Source of the DNA: CAYFZO01 sp965223735
Lineage (GTDB): Bacteria; Pseudomonadota; Gammaproteobacteria; Poriferisulfidales; Oxydemutatoraceae
Length of the DNA stretch: 64,000 bases
Reading direction: 5' to 3'
Assembly (NCBI GenBank): GCA_965223735.1
Contig: OZ245010.1
Coordinates: 744,001-808,000, forward strand
A program made the translations under genes and the position numbers. The notes under the pieces are model-generated. The model searched no databases. It had not been told where the DNA came from and saw nothing but the letters and a program-made list of their open reading frames with translations. Of this stretch, positions 56,079 through 64,000 are shown piece after piece; the first letter of the stretch is position 1; every line of letters starts with the position of its first letter.

Positions 56079-58139
56079 TCAGGCCCCGGGGTTTTCGGTC
56101 GGCCTGGTCGAGCCCGGCACGACGCTCGCGCCGAAATCATTTTTCAGAGACCGCACCACCGCATCACGATCGATCGATTCCTCGGCGTGACGCTGGCGCT
56201 GAAGCTGCTTTCTCTGCCGCACCTGCTCAGGCGTCTCTTGGTCGGGCGCCGCCGACTTGAAGTTGACCTTCACTTCGTGTCCCGCGACCTGTGCCAGCGC
56301 ATCGCGGATCTTGCCCTCGAGCGCGGGCGTCTTGATCGAATCCAGATGCACGTCGAGTGCAAGCGTCACCTCGTTCTCGGATTGCACGCTGAACACCGAG
56401 TTCAGGCAAATTTCGCGTTGCGCCCCTGCGAGTTGCAACCGGTCTATCAACTCGAGCCAGCCGCCTTCAGCCGCCGCAAAATCCGCAAACCGGATCGGCG
56501 CCCCGGCGCCGTTGCCCGTCACGCGGTTTTGGTCATCGACGGCCGCGTTGTCCTCCATCGGTGGCGACGTCTGACGATCGACAGGCGGCGACGGTTCGAC
56601 CGCTGTCACCGGTTCCGGCTCGGGTGGTGACGCGAACTCCGGCGCGGACTTCGCTGCAACGGACGGCAATGGCGCCCGGACGATCGCCTCCCTGCCTGCA
56701 ACCGCGCCCTTGCCTGCGACCGCACCCTTGCCTGCGACCGCACCCTTGCCTGCGACCGCGCCCTTGCCTACGACCGCGCCCTTGCCTACGACCGCACCCT
56801 TGCCTGCGACCGCACCCTTGCCTGCGACCGCACCCTTGCCTGCGACCGCACCCTTGCCTACGACTGCGCCCTTGCCTGCGACCGCGCCCTTGCCTGCGAC
56901 CGCGCCCTTGCCTACGACCGCACCCTTGCCTGCGACCGCACCCTTGCCTGCGACCGCGCCCTTGCCTGCAACCGCACCCTTGCCTGCGACCGCACCCTTG
57001 CCTGCAACCGCCTCTTTGCTTGCGACCGCCTCTTTGCCTGTGGAGACTGCGTCCTCGAGCGGACGGAAGCTCAGCATCCGCAGCATCGTCATCTCGAATG
57101 CACTCCTCGCGTCGGGCAGAAACGGCAGGTCACGCTTGCCGTTCAACGCAATCTGGTAGAACAACTGCGCATCCTCCGGCGTGATCGCCGACGCCAGCGC
57201 CGCCATTTCCCCGGCGTCAAACTGCGCGGGCGGCTCGGCGTCAGGCACCGCCTGACACACCGCTACTGTATGCAGCAGTTCAATCAAATCACCGAGCACG
57301 CCGCCAAAATCCACCGCCTTGCGGTACATGGTCTCGATCCGGTCAAACAGCCCCGCCGCGTCATTCGCGGTCACACAGCGCAACAACCCCGCCACCTCGT
57401 CGCGCGCCGCGAGACCCAGCATGGTCTCAACCTCCTGCGTCTTCAGACTGCCGTTGCCGTAGGCGATGGCCTGATCGAGCAAACTCAGCCCGTCGCGCAC
57501 GCTGCCTTCGGCGGCGATCGCAACCTGCTTGAGCGCGGCGTCCTCGAAAGGCACCGATTCCGTCTTGAGCATCTGCGCGAGATACGCCTCGATCTCGCCC
57601 GGCAGCAGCCGCGTCAGATTGAACTGCAAACACCGCGACAGGATCGTTACCGGCAATTTCTGCGGATGCGTGGTCGCAAAAAAGAATTTGACATGATCCG
57701 GCGGTTCTTCGAGCGTTTTCAGCAGCGCGTTGAAGCTGCTCACCGAGAGCATGTGCACCTCGTCTATCAGATAGACCTTGAAGCGCCCGGCATTGGGCGC
57801 GTAATGCACGTCCTCGAGCAGTTCGCGCATATCATCGACACCGGTGCGCGAGGCCGCGTCGATCTCGGCGAGATCGACAAACCGCCCTTCGTCTATCTGC
57901 CTGCACGCCGAACATTCGCCGCAGGGCTTCACCCCGATACCGGTCTCGCAGTTCAGACACTTGGCGAGGATGCGCGCGATCGTCGTCTTGCCGACGCCGC
58001 GGGTGCCCGCGAACAGATAGGCGTGATGAAGACGACCGAGTTCGAGCGCATTGGACAACGCACGCACCACGTGCGCCTGCCCCAACACTTTGTCAAAAGT
58101 ACGCGGACGCCATTTACGCGCCAGCACCTGATAAGCCAT
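56079..58139 (-). CDS. dnaX: DNA polymerase III subunits tau/gamma, with hexapeptide-repeat linker
   Basis: Clamp-loader ATPase, 686 residues from the ATG at 58139, which has AGGAGG upstream; an in-frame start 25 codons earlier is not supported. Walker A GTRGVGKTT, zinc ligands CLNCETGIGVKPCGECSAC, and the sensor LEEPPDHVKFFFATTHPQKLP ... ILSRC are intact. The linker between clamp-loader domain III and the tau-specific C-terminal part (about residues 368-486) consists of 20 tandem hexapeptides, mostly GAVAGK. The C-terminal domain follows. No A-rich slippery heptamer of the E. coli gamma type was seen. Confidence 0.95.
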   Translation of the reverse strand: MAYQVLARKWRPRTFDKVLGQAHVVRALSNALELGRLHHAYLFAGTRGVGKTTIARILAKCLNCETGIGVKPCGECSACRQIDEGRFVDLAEIDAASRTGVDDMRELLEDVHYAPNAGRFKVYLIDEVHMLSVSSFNALLKTLEEPPDHVKFFFATTHPQKLPVTILSRCLQFNLTRLLPGEIEAYLAQMLKTESVPFEDAALKQVAIAAEGSVRDGLSLLDQAIAYGNGSLKTQEVETMLGLAARDEVAGLLRCVTANDAAGLFDRIETMYRKAVDFGGVLGDLIELLHTVAVCQAVPDAEPPAQFDAGEMAALASAITPEDAQLFYQIALNGKRDLPFLPDARSAFEMTMLRMLSFRPLEDAVSTGKEAVASKEAVAGKGAVAGKGAVAGKGAVAGKGAVAGKGAVVGKGAVAGKGAVAGKGAVVGKGAVAGKGAVAGKGAVAGKGAVVGKGAVVGKGAVAGKGAVAGKGAVAGKGAVAGREAIVRAPLPSVAAKSAPEFASPPEPEPVTAVEPSPPVDRQTSPPMEDNAAVDDQNRVTGNGAGAPIRFADFAAAEGGWLELIDRLQLAGAQREICLNSVFSVQSENEVTLALDVHLDSIKTPALEGKIRDALAQVAGHEVKVNFKSAAPDQETPEQVRQRKQLQRQRHAEESIDRDAVVRSLKNDFGASVVPGSTRPTENPGA
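56683..57036 (-). repeat. 18-bp tandem repeat array inside dnaX
   Basis: About 20 units of 18 bp encoding EAVASK, EAVAGK, then 17 GAV(A/V)G(K/R) and a final EAIV. The unit is a multiple of three, so gain or loss of copies keeps the frame. The opposite strand is open for the same reason and gives a false proline/alanine ORF. Confidence 0.93.
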
Positions 58140-58268
58140 TGTCCCTCCTGAAAGCGGCCGCCCGTGACCGGACGCCCCATAACCCATCTGCGAAAACCGC
58201 AAAGCGGCCGTCAAAAGCGCTATTCAAACATACTCAAGCCGCCGGGGGAATGACGCACGGCAGACAGG

Positions 58269-59042
58269 CTAAAGCCCGAGCACGTCGCCCATGCCGTAAA
58301 GTCCGGGCGCGTGCCCGGCGGCCCATACGGCGGCGCTGACCGCGCCGCGCGCAAACGCGAGGCGGCTCGACGCCTTGTGCGTGATCTCGACTTCCTCGCC
58401 GGCAAACGACAGCATCGCGGTGTGCTCGCCGAAAACGTCGCCGCCGCGGATCGAATGAAAACCGATTTCCTTTTCCCTGCGCACACCGGTCTTGCCCTGA
58501 CGTCCATATACGGCGCAACGCGAAAGATCCAGACCGAGCGCGTCGGCGGCGATCTCACCCATGCGCAGCGCGGTACCCGAAGGCGCATCGACTTTGTAGC
58601 GATGGTGCGCTTCGACGATCTCAATGTCGGCTTCGTCACCGAGCACCTCGACCGCGCGCCTGAGCAACTGAAAGCACAGGTTCATGCCGAGGCTCATGTT
58701 CGGCGCGATCACCAGCGGCATTGACTCCGCCAGCGCCTTGATCCGCGCGCGTTGCACGTCATCGAAACCCGTGGTGCCGACCACCGCGGCCCTGCCCGCG
58801 TCAGCGCAACGTTCGAGCGCGGCCATCGCGCCGTCGGGCACTGAAAAGTCGATCAGCACGTCAAACCCGGCGGGGTCGATCGTGCCGGCCTCCTGCACCG
58901 CCACCGGCAACGCGCCGCTTGCGGACACCATCTCGCGGTCGTACGCATCGGCGAGCACGGCGGCGTCCGACAACGCCACCGCCTCCACCACCGCGCGCCC
59001 CATGCGCCCGGCGGCACCGTTCACCGCCACTTTCACCGTCAT
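58269..59042 (-). CDS. dapB: 4-hydroxy-tetrahydrodipicolinate reductase
   Basis: Lysine/diaminopimelate pathway reductase, 257 residues. N-terminal Rossmann motif VAVNGAAGRMGRAVVEAV, and the catalytic loop EAHHRYKVDAPSGTALRMGE with the His and Lys of the active site. In many gammaproteobacteria dapB follows dnaJ directly; here an inserted cassette lies between. Confidence 0.96.
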   Translation of the reverse strand: MTVKVAVNGAAGRMGRAVVEAVALSDAAVLADAYDREMVSASGALPVAVQEAGTIDPAGFDVLIDFSVPDGAMAALERCADAGRAAVVGTTGFDDVQRARIKALAESMPLVIAPNMSLGMNLCFQLLRRAVEVLGDEADIEIVEAHHRYKVDAPSGTALRMGEIAADALGLDLSRCAVYGRQGKTGVRREKEIGFHSIRGGDVFGEHTAMLSFAGEEVEITHKASSRLAFARGAVSAAVWAAGHAPGLYGMGDVLGL

Positions 59043-59100
59043 CCGTTATGCCTCCCGTTGCTCACGACGACCTCGCCCGCGCACTATAATTAGATGGAAC

Positions 59101-59331
59101 TTATATACAATAATTCGCAAGTGAATCCTGCATATCCATTGACGGATCATCCGCTCCTCCCCGTCCAGCCGCGCCAGTCCCCAACGCCAATATGTTGAGC
59201 GCGGCATTCACGTCCACATTCCCCGCGTATCCGCAGGATACGCATTTGAAGGGAATTATATACAATAATCCCTGCGGGGCTCTTAAGCCGACTCGCGCTT
59301 TTCCGGCCGCCTGTCGGGGCAATCTCCACAT
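59101..59331 (-). pseudogene. TnpB (IS605/IS200 OrfB) C-terminal remnant
   Basis: The end of an OrfB/TnpB protein: FKCVSCGYAGNVDVNAALNILALGTGAAGRGG contains one CxxC of the zinc finger and the NADVNAA-like RuvC end. Earlier parts are frameshifted or missing (another frame reads GRKSASRLKSPAG). The rest of 59043-59552 shows no gene. Confidence 0.75.
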
Positions 59332-59552
59332 GCAGAAACCTCATTCCCAAAGGCCGGACGCTATTCGGATTTGCTGAAAGACCTGATACCGGTTTGTAAA
59401 TTGCCCCCCCGGCACACCACCGCCGGCAGGCGTCCGGTCAAGAGCCCGAAAACCCGCATCCGCGATACCGGCATTTTGCACGCCATGTCGGATCTTCCAA
59501 TCCCTGTTAAGATAATGGAGACCTTTCCCCTCATTGAAAACAGAAGATATAA

Positions 59553-60461
59553 ATGAAACTTGATTGCGTCTTGACGGCCTGCAATACCAAGCCGCTGTAT
59601 TACGATTTCATACCGCTGTTTCTGGCTGCGTGGAATAAAGTGTATCCGGAAGTTGATGTCAAGATTTTATTGATTCATGACTTTTTGCCTGAAGAATTGC
59701 ATCAATTCGAGAAAAACATCATATTGTTCAAACCCATTGAGAATATTTCAACCGCTTTTATATCGCTACACATCAGGGACCTATATCCCTGCATTCTGAA
59801 TTACAAAAACGGAGTAATGATCACGGATATAGACGATATACCGATGAGCAGATATTTTACGGAGAACATCAAAAAATACCCCGATGATAAATGGATATAT
59901 TTACGGGGTAATTGGAAATCCGATGATGGAAAAAGCATAGCTACGTGCTGGAACGTAGCAACACCATCAGTGTGGAAGGAAGTGTTTAATATCCATAGCA
60001 TTGATGACATAAAAAACAGGCTGGTCGAAATCCATGAAAAAATAAATCCTGAGGGTATTCCCAACGTAACTGGTTGGGAGTCAGATCAAGAAAACTTATA
60101 CCAATGTGTAATGGAGTGGAATCAAAAAACAGGGAACTACATATCGTTACGTGATGAAAACACCGGTTATTCCAGATTGGATAGAGGATTTCTCACCAAA
60201 TTAAGCAGAATAAAGGAGTATAAGATCAAAAAAGGATATTACAGTGATTATCACTGCCTTCGCCCATATAAAGAATATAAATCCATAAATGACAGGATAG
60301 TAAGTTTATTGCCCCCCCATCCCCCCTACAGAAGATATAGATTTATAAAGAAAATGTATCGCACAAAGAACAAACTCACAGGAATCATGCGGTTTTATGT
60401 CACGAGGATTGTCCGTATAGCAGCGCGGATTATCGTATATAAGTCCCCAAAAAATTCTTGA
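59553..60461 (+). CDS. Glycosyltransferase-like protein, horizontally acquired
   Basis: 302 residues, much more AT-rich than its neighbours. The N-terminus MKLDCVLTACNTKPLYYDFIPLFLAAW and the segment GVMITDIDDIPMSRYF (a DxD-type motif) suggest a nucleotide-sugar glycosyltransferase; the family cannot be named. No membrane helices; the C-terminus is basic. It overlaps the 3' end of dnaJ by 32 bp. It probably arrived with the adjacent TnpB element. Confidence 0.6.
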   Translation: MKLDCVLTACNTKPLYYDFIPLFLAAWNKVYPEVDVKILLIHDFLPEELHQFEKNIILFKPIENISTAFISLHIRDLYPCILNYKNGVMITDIDDIPMSRYFTENIKKYPDDKWIYLRGNWKSDDGKSIATCWNVATPSVWKEVFNIHSIDDIKNRLVEIHEKINPEGIPNVTGWESDQENLYQCVMEWNQKTGNYISLRDENTGYSRLDRGFLTKLSRIKEYKIKKGYYSDYHCLRPYKEYKSINDRIVSLLPPHPPYRRYRFIKKMYRTKNKLTGIMRFYVTRIVRIAARIIVYKSPKNS

Positions 60462-61566
60462 CGCCCTTGATCCAGGCGTCGATCTTCGGCGTATGCTTCT
60501 TGCGGCTGCCGCCGAGCGCGGCATCGAATTGCCGCAACAATTCCTTCTGCTCGCCGGTCAGGTTGACCGGCACTTCGACCTGCATACGACAGACGATATC
60601 GCCCCGCGCGCCCCCGCGCAGCGGCTTGATGCCCTTGCCGCGGATACGCAACTGCCGGCCGTTCTGAGTGCCCGCCGCCACTTTCAACTTGAAGCGCCCG
60701 TCGAGTCCCGGCACCTCGACCTCGCCGCCGAGCGCCGCAGTCACAAAATTCACCGGCACTTCGAGCAGCAAATTGACACCGTCGCGCTTGAACAGCTTAT
60801 GCGGCTTGACCCTGACCCTGACATACAAGTCTCCGGCCGGGCCGCCGCCGCGACCGCCCTCACCTTCACCCGCAAGCCGAACACCGTCGCCGTCGTCAAC
60901 TCCCGCCGGGATCTTGACCGACAATTCCCGCGTCCTGCGTACACGCCCTTCGCCGCGACACTCGCCGCACAGTTCGGATACGATGCGTCTCTGTCCGCGG
61001 CATCGCGGGCAAGTCTGGCGGACCGAGAAAAACCCCTGCTGCATCCGGATCTCGCCGGTGCCCCGGCATTGCCCGCACTCCTTCATGCCCGCGCCGAGCT
61101 TTGCACCCGAACCGTTGCAAGTGCCGCAGGTTCTCGGCGCACCGACGCGGATGTGCTTTTCAACTCCGAACGCCGCTTCCTCAAGCGTCAGTTCGAGCGC
61201 ATATTCGAGGTCCCTACCGGCATGAGCGCTCGAGGCGCGACGATTCCCCTGACCGAAGACGTCGCCGAAGATGTCGCCGAAGACGTCGCCGAAATCGGCA
61301 AATCCGCCGAAGCCCGACGCATCCGCACCGCCGCCCGCGCCCACGTTCACGCCGGCGTGGCCGAATCGGTCGTACGCGGCGCGCTTCTGGTCATCCGACA
61401 GCACCTCGTAGGCTTCCTGCGCCTCCTTGAAACGGCGCTCGGCTTCGGTATCTCCGGGGTTGCGGTCGGGATGATATTTCATCGCCAGACGGCGATAGGC
61501 TTTCTTGACCTCGTCGGCGTCGGCCTGACGGGAAACATTCAGCGCTTCGTAATAATCTTTCGCCAC
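60430..61566 (-). CDS. dnaJ: Chaperone DnaJ
   Basis: Hsp40 co-chaperone that stimulates DnaK ATPase, 378 residues. J domain with HPD (KYHPDRNPGDTE), a Gly/Phe-rich region, four zinc-finger repeats (CGTCNGSG, CGQCRGTG, CPRCRGQR, CGECRGEG; the third lacks the usual final glycine), and the C-terminal client domains. Its 3' end is overlapped by the glycosyltransferase-like gene. Confidence 0.96.
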   Translation of the reverse strand: MAKDYYEALNVSRQADADEVKKAYRRLAMKYHPDRNPGDTEAERRFKEAQEAYEVLSDDQKRAAYDRFGHAGVNVGAGGGADASGFGGFADFGDVFGDIFGDVFGQGNRRASSAHAGRDLEYALELTLEEAAFGVEKHIRVGAPRTCGTCNGSGAKLGAGMKECGQCRGTGEIRMQQGFFSVRQTCPRCRGQRRIVSELCGECRGEGRVRRTRELSVKIPAGVDDGDGVRLAGEGEGGRGGGPAGDLYVRVRVKPHKLFKRDGVNLLLEVPVNFVTAALGGEVEVPGLDGRFKLKVAAGTQNGRQLRIRGKGIKPLRGGARGDIVCRMQVEVPVNLTGEQKELLRQFDAALGGSRKKHTPKIDAWIKGVKNFLGTYIR

Positions 61567-61621
61567 TGATCAGCCCTCCGCCGGTCAATCCTCAACGCGC
61601 AGTCTTCAGCTTTTCATTAAA

Positions 61622-61652
61622 CAAAAACTCCCGAACCGAAAAAGGCCGGGAG
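61622..61652 (-). terminator. Hairpin with T-run between dnaK and dnaJ
   Basis: On the minus strand CTCCCG ... CGGGAG then TTTTTG, about 40 bp after the dnaK stop. A likely partial terminator that would lower dnaJ relative to dnaK. Confidence 0.65.
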
Positions 61653-61691
61653 CTTTCAACACCTCGACGCAGAACGCCGCCGGACTCACCG

Positions 61692-63602
61692 TCACTTCTT
61701 GGTGTCGTCCACTTCCTCAAACTCTGCATCTACGACGTTGTCCTTGTCGCCGTCGGCGCCCTGCTCCGCGGCGGCAACCTCGGCGGCCTCCTTGTACGCG
61801 CGTTCGGCGAGTTTGGCCGACGCTTCGGCGAGCGCGGTGGTCTTGCTTTCTATCGCTGCCTTGTCATCGCCCTTGAACGCCTCTTTCAACTCCGAGATCG
61901 CGGCCTCGATACGCGCCTTCTCGTCGGCCTCGACCTTGTCGCCCATCTCCTTCAGGGACTTCTCGGTCGCGTGCATCAACTGATCGGCCTGATTGCGCGC
62001 GGTGACCATCTCCTGAAACTTGCGGTCTTCCTCGGCGTGCTTTTCGGCATCATCGACCATCGACTTGATCTCTTCCTCGGACAGCCCGCTCGACGCTTTG
62101 ATCTCTATCGACTGCTCCTTGCCGGTCGCCTTGTCTTTCGCACCCACGTTCAGGATGCCGTTGGCATCTATGTCGAACGACACCTCGATCTGCGGCATTC
62201 CGCGCGGCGCCGGCGGAATGTCGGCGAGGTCAAAGCGGCCGAGCGACTTGTTGGCCGACGCCTTTTCGCGCTCACCCTGCAGCACGTGCACCGTCACCGC
62301 CGGCTGATTGTCCTCGGCGGTCGAGAACACCTGCGTCTTGTGCGTCGGGATTGTCGTGTTCTTGTCGATCAACTTTGTCATCACGCCACCGAGCGTCTCG
62401 ATGCCGAGCGACAATGGCGTCACATCAAGCAGCAGCACGTCCTTGATATTGCCGCCGAGCACGCCCGCCTGCACCGCGGCGCCGACCGCAACCGCTTCGT
62501 CGGGATTGACGTCCTTGCGCGGATCCTTGCCGAAGAACTCACCGACCTTTTCCTGCACTTTCGGCATACGGGTCTGCCCGCCGACCAGGATCACGTCGCT
62601 GACGTCGGAAGTGCTGAGGCCCGCGTCGGACAGCGCCTGCTTGCAGGGCGCGATCGTCTGCTCGACCAGATCCTCAACCAGCGATTCGAGTTTCGCCCGC
62701 GTGAGCTTCATGTTCAGGTGCTTCGGCCCCGACTGGTCCGCCGTGATGTACGGCAGGTTGACTTCGGTCTGCTGGCTGGAAGACAGCTCGATCTTGGCTT
62801 TCTCGGCGCCCTCTTTCAGCCGTTGCAGCGCGAGCGGATCCTCGTGCAGATTGACCCCCTGATCGCGCTTGAACTCGTCCGCGAGATAATTGATGACCCG
62901 CATGTCGAAGTCCTCGCCGCCGAGGAAAGTGTCGCCGTTGGTCGCGAGCACTTCAAACTGGTGTTCGCCATCCACATCGGCGATCTCGATGATCGAAATG
63001 TCAAAAGTGCCGCCGCCGAGGTCGTACACCGCGATCTTCTGGTCGCGCTGCTTCTTGTCGAGACCGTAGGCAAGCGCCGCCGCGGTTGGCTCGTTGATGA
63101 TGCGCTTGACATCCAGCCCCGCGATGCGGCCCGCGTCCTTCGTCGCCTGGCGCTGGGAATCATTGAAATAGGCGGGAACGGTGATTACCGCGCTTTTGAC
63201 TTCCTCGCCGAGATACTCCTCGGCGGTCTTTCTCATCTTCATCAGCACGCGCGCCGACACTTCTGGCGGCGCCATCCGCTTGTCCTTCGCTTCAACCCAC
63301 GCGTCGCCGTTGTCGGCCTTGACGATCTTGTAAGGCACCAACTTCATGTCCTTGGCAACCACTTCCTCGCTGAAACTGCGCCCGATCAGCCGCTTCACAG
63401 CGAACAATGTGTTGGCGGGGTTGGTGACCGCCTGCCGCCGCGCAGCCTGGCCTACGAGCACTTCCTCATCGTCAGTGAACGCAACCACCGAAGGCGTCGT
63501 ACGGCCCCCCTCGCTGTTTTCGATCACGCGCGGGGTGTCGCCGTCCATGACAGCGACGCACGAGTTGGTCGTGCCCAGATCAATGCCGATGATTTTTTCC
63601 AT
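61692..63602 (-). CDS. dnaK: Chaperone DnaK (Hsp70)
   Basis: ATP-dependent folding chaperone, 636 residues. KIIGIDLGTTNSCVAVM, the phosphate loops IAVYDLGGGTFDISI and VILVGGQTRMPKVQ, the substrate-binding domain and an acidic C-terminal tail (FEEVDDTKK) are complete. Preceded by a near-perfect sigma-32 promoter. Confidence 0.98.
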   Translation of the reverse strand: MEKIIGIDLGTTNSCVAVMDGDTPRVIENSEGGRTTPSVVAFTDDEEVLVGQAARRQAVTNPANTLFAVKRLIGRSFSEEVVAKDMKLVPYKIVKADNGDAWVEAKDKRMAPPEVSARVLMKMRKTAEEYLGEEVKSAVITVPAYFNDSQRQATKDAGRIAGLDVKRIINEPTAAALAYGLDKKQRDQKIAVYDLGGGTFDISIIEIADVDGEHQFEVLATNGDTFLGGEDFDMRVINYLADEFKRDQGVNLHEDPLALQRLKEGAEKAKIELSSSQQTEVNLPYITADQSGPKHLNMKLTRAKLESLVEDLVEQTIAPCKQALSDAGLSTSDVSDVILVGGQTRMPKVQEKVGEFFGKDPRKDVNPDEAVAVGAAVQAGVLGGNIKDVLLLDVTPLSLGIETLGGVMTKLIDKNTTIPTHKTQVFSTAEDNQPAVTVHVLQGEREKASANKSLGRFDLADIPPAPRGMPQIEVSFDIDANGILNVGAKDKATGKEQSIEIKASSGLSEEEIKSMVDDAEKHAEEDRKFQEMVTARNQADQLMHATEKSLKEMGDKVEADEKARIEAAISELKEAFKGDDKAAIESKTTALAEASAKLAERAYKEAAEVAAAEQGADGDKDNVVDAEFEEVDDTKK

Positions 63603-63657
63603 GTTTTAACACTCCCTGAAGGTGTCCCCGATGACCACCGGGAAACTTGTTCGCATA

Positions 63658-63685
63658 AAATGGGGGCAAACCCCGCTGTTTCAAG
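63658..63685 (-). promoter_or_regulatory. Sigma-32 heat-shock promoter of dnaK
   Basis: On the minus strand CTTGAAA (63685-63679), a 13-bp spacer, and CCCCATTT (63665-63658) match the sigma-32 consensus CTTGAAA-N(11-16)-CCCCATNT fully. It sits between grpE and dnaK, so dnaK-dnaJ can be induced without grpE. Confidence 0.85.
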
Positions 63686-63722
63686 GCGTTTTTCGTCCTT
63701 CCCGGCGTCTTCAGCCTCGTTT

Positions 63723-64000
63723 TCAGCAGCCACCGGCGCCATTTTGAACCGGCGCCGCCACCACGACCATCGCCGGGCGCAACAGGCGGTCGTTCAACAA
63801 ATATCCCTTCTGCACCACCTCGACCACGGTACTCGGCGCGTGCTCGTCGGTCTCAAAAGTTGACACCGCCTGATGTAACTCCGGGTCAAACGCCTGTCCC
63901 GCCGGCGATACTTCCTGAATGCCGAATTTTCTGAACACCTGTTCCAGCGATTTCAGCGTCAAGCGCACGCCTTCAAGCACACTCTCGACCGTACCCGAAT
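63723..64000 (-). CDS. grpE: Nucleotide-exchange factor GrpE, 5' end outside window
   Basis: The C-terminal 91 codons of GrpE, the exchange factor of DnaK. TVESVLEGVRLTLKSLEQVFRKFGIQEVSPAGQAFDPELHQAV and the ending VVEVVQKGYLLNDRLLRPAMVVVA are the conserved beta-domain that contacts DnaK. The long N-terminal helix is beyond the right edge. Confidence 0.95.
   Translation of the reverse strand, partial: SGTVESVLEGVRLTLKSLEQVFRKFGIQEVSPAGQAFDPELHQAVSTFETDEHAPSTVVEVVQKGYLLNDRLLRPAMVVVAAPVQNGAGGC

Noticed and set aside
57000..57060. Programmed frameshift site for a DnaX gamma form
   Set aside because: No A AAA AAG-type heptamer or following hairpin is visible near the end of domain III.
56710..57159. 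Plus-strand proline/alanine repeat ORF (PATAPL units)
   Set aside because: Shadow of the 18-bp array in dnaX.
61971..63863. 630-codon open frame opposite dnaK
   Set aside because: Fully antisense to dnaK with biased Arg/His/Leu composition and no family match.

Overview
The window is high-GC bacterial chromosome, most likely from a gammaproteobacterium. The evidence is gene order: a fused str-S10-spc-alpha ribosomal supercluster, nadB divergent from an htrA-lepA pair, grpE-dnaK-dnaJ followed (after an insertion) by dapB, dnaX-recR, and rubredoxin divergent from thiD-thiE. I cannot name a genus. No tRNA, rRNA or CRISPR array was seen.

Layout. 1-2.2 kb: a phosphate-type porin (cut by the left edge) and a PstS-like phosphate-binding protein, divergent around a good Pho box. 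2.3-6.7 kb: a two-gene RND efflux operon. 6.8-24.7 kb: 31 translation genes plus secY and rpoA on the minus strand, from rpsL down to rplQ, with a strong promoter before rpsL and a second one before rpsM. 25-36.6 kb: housekeeping genes (HAD phosphatase, PfkB kinase, rubredoxin, thiD, thiE, folP, MBL hydrolase, lepA, htrA, nadB), interrupted by two sets of tandemly duplicated gene ends.

36.7-50 kb is an accessory, more AT-rich defence-like island. It holds a pentapeptide-repeat membrane protein with two small partners; a restriction-modification operon whose nuclease and methylase are fused in one chain, with separate DUF4145, HsdS and DUF6602 genes; a frameshifted adenine methyltransferase; a frameshifted SLATT-like membrane protein; and decayed transposase and gene fragments. 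The main discovery is inside hsdS: a complete 2,549-bp IS1595-family element (40320-42868) with 24-bp perfect inverted repeats and an 8-bp target duplication. Its single operon encodes transposase, a DNA methyltransferase and a putative restriction nuclease, each overlapping the next by 4 bp. It looks like a restriction-modification pair travelling as passengers of an insertion sequence, inserted into the specificity gene of another restriction system. Removing the element and one target copy restores a 480-codon hsdS reading frame exactly.

50-64 kb returns to core genes: pntA-pntB, orn, a small cytochrome c, recR, dnaX, dapB, a horizontally acquired glycosyltransferase-like gene next to a TnpB remnant, dnaJ, dnaK with a near-perfect sigma-32 promoter, and grpE (cut by the right edge). 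A recurring oddity is local duplication of gene termini and short in-frame repeats: 217 bp x5 at 25.7 kb, about 195 bp x3 at 31 kb, single partial copies after pntB and recR, an 18-bp repeat inside dnaX and a 9-bp repeat in rplC.
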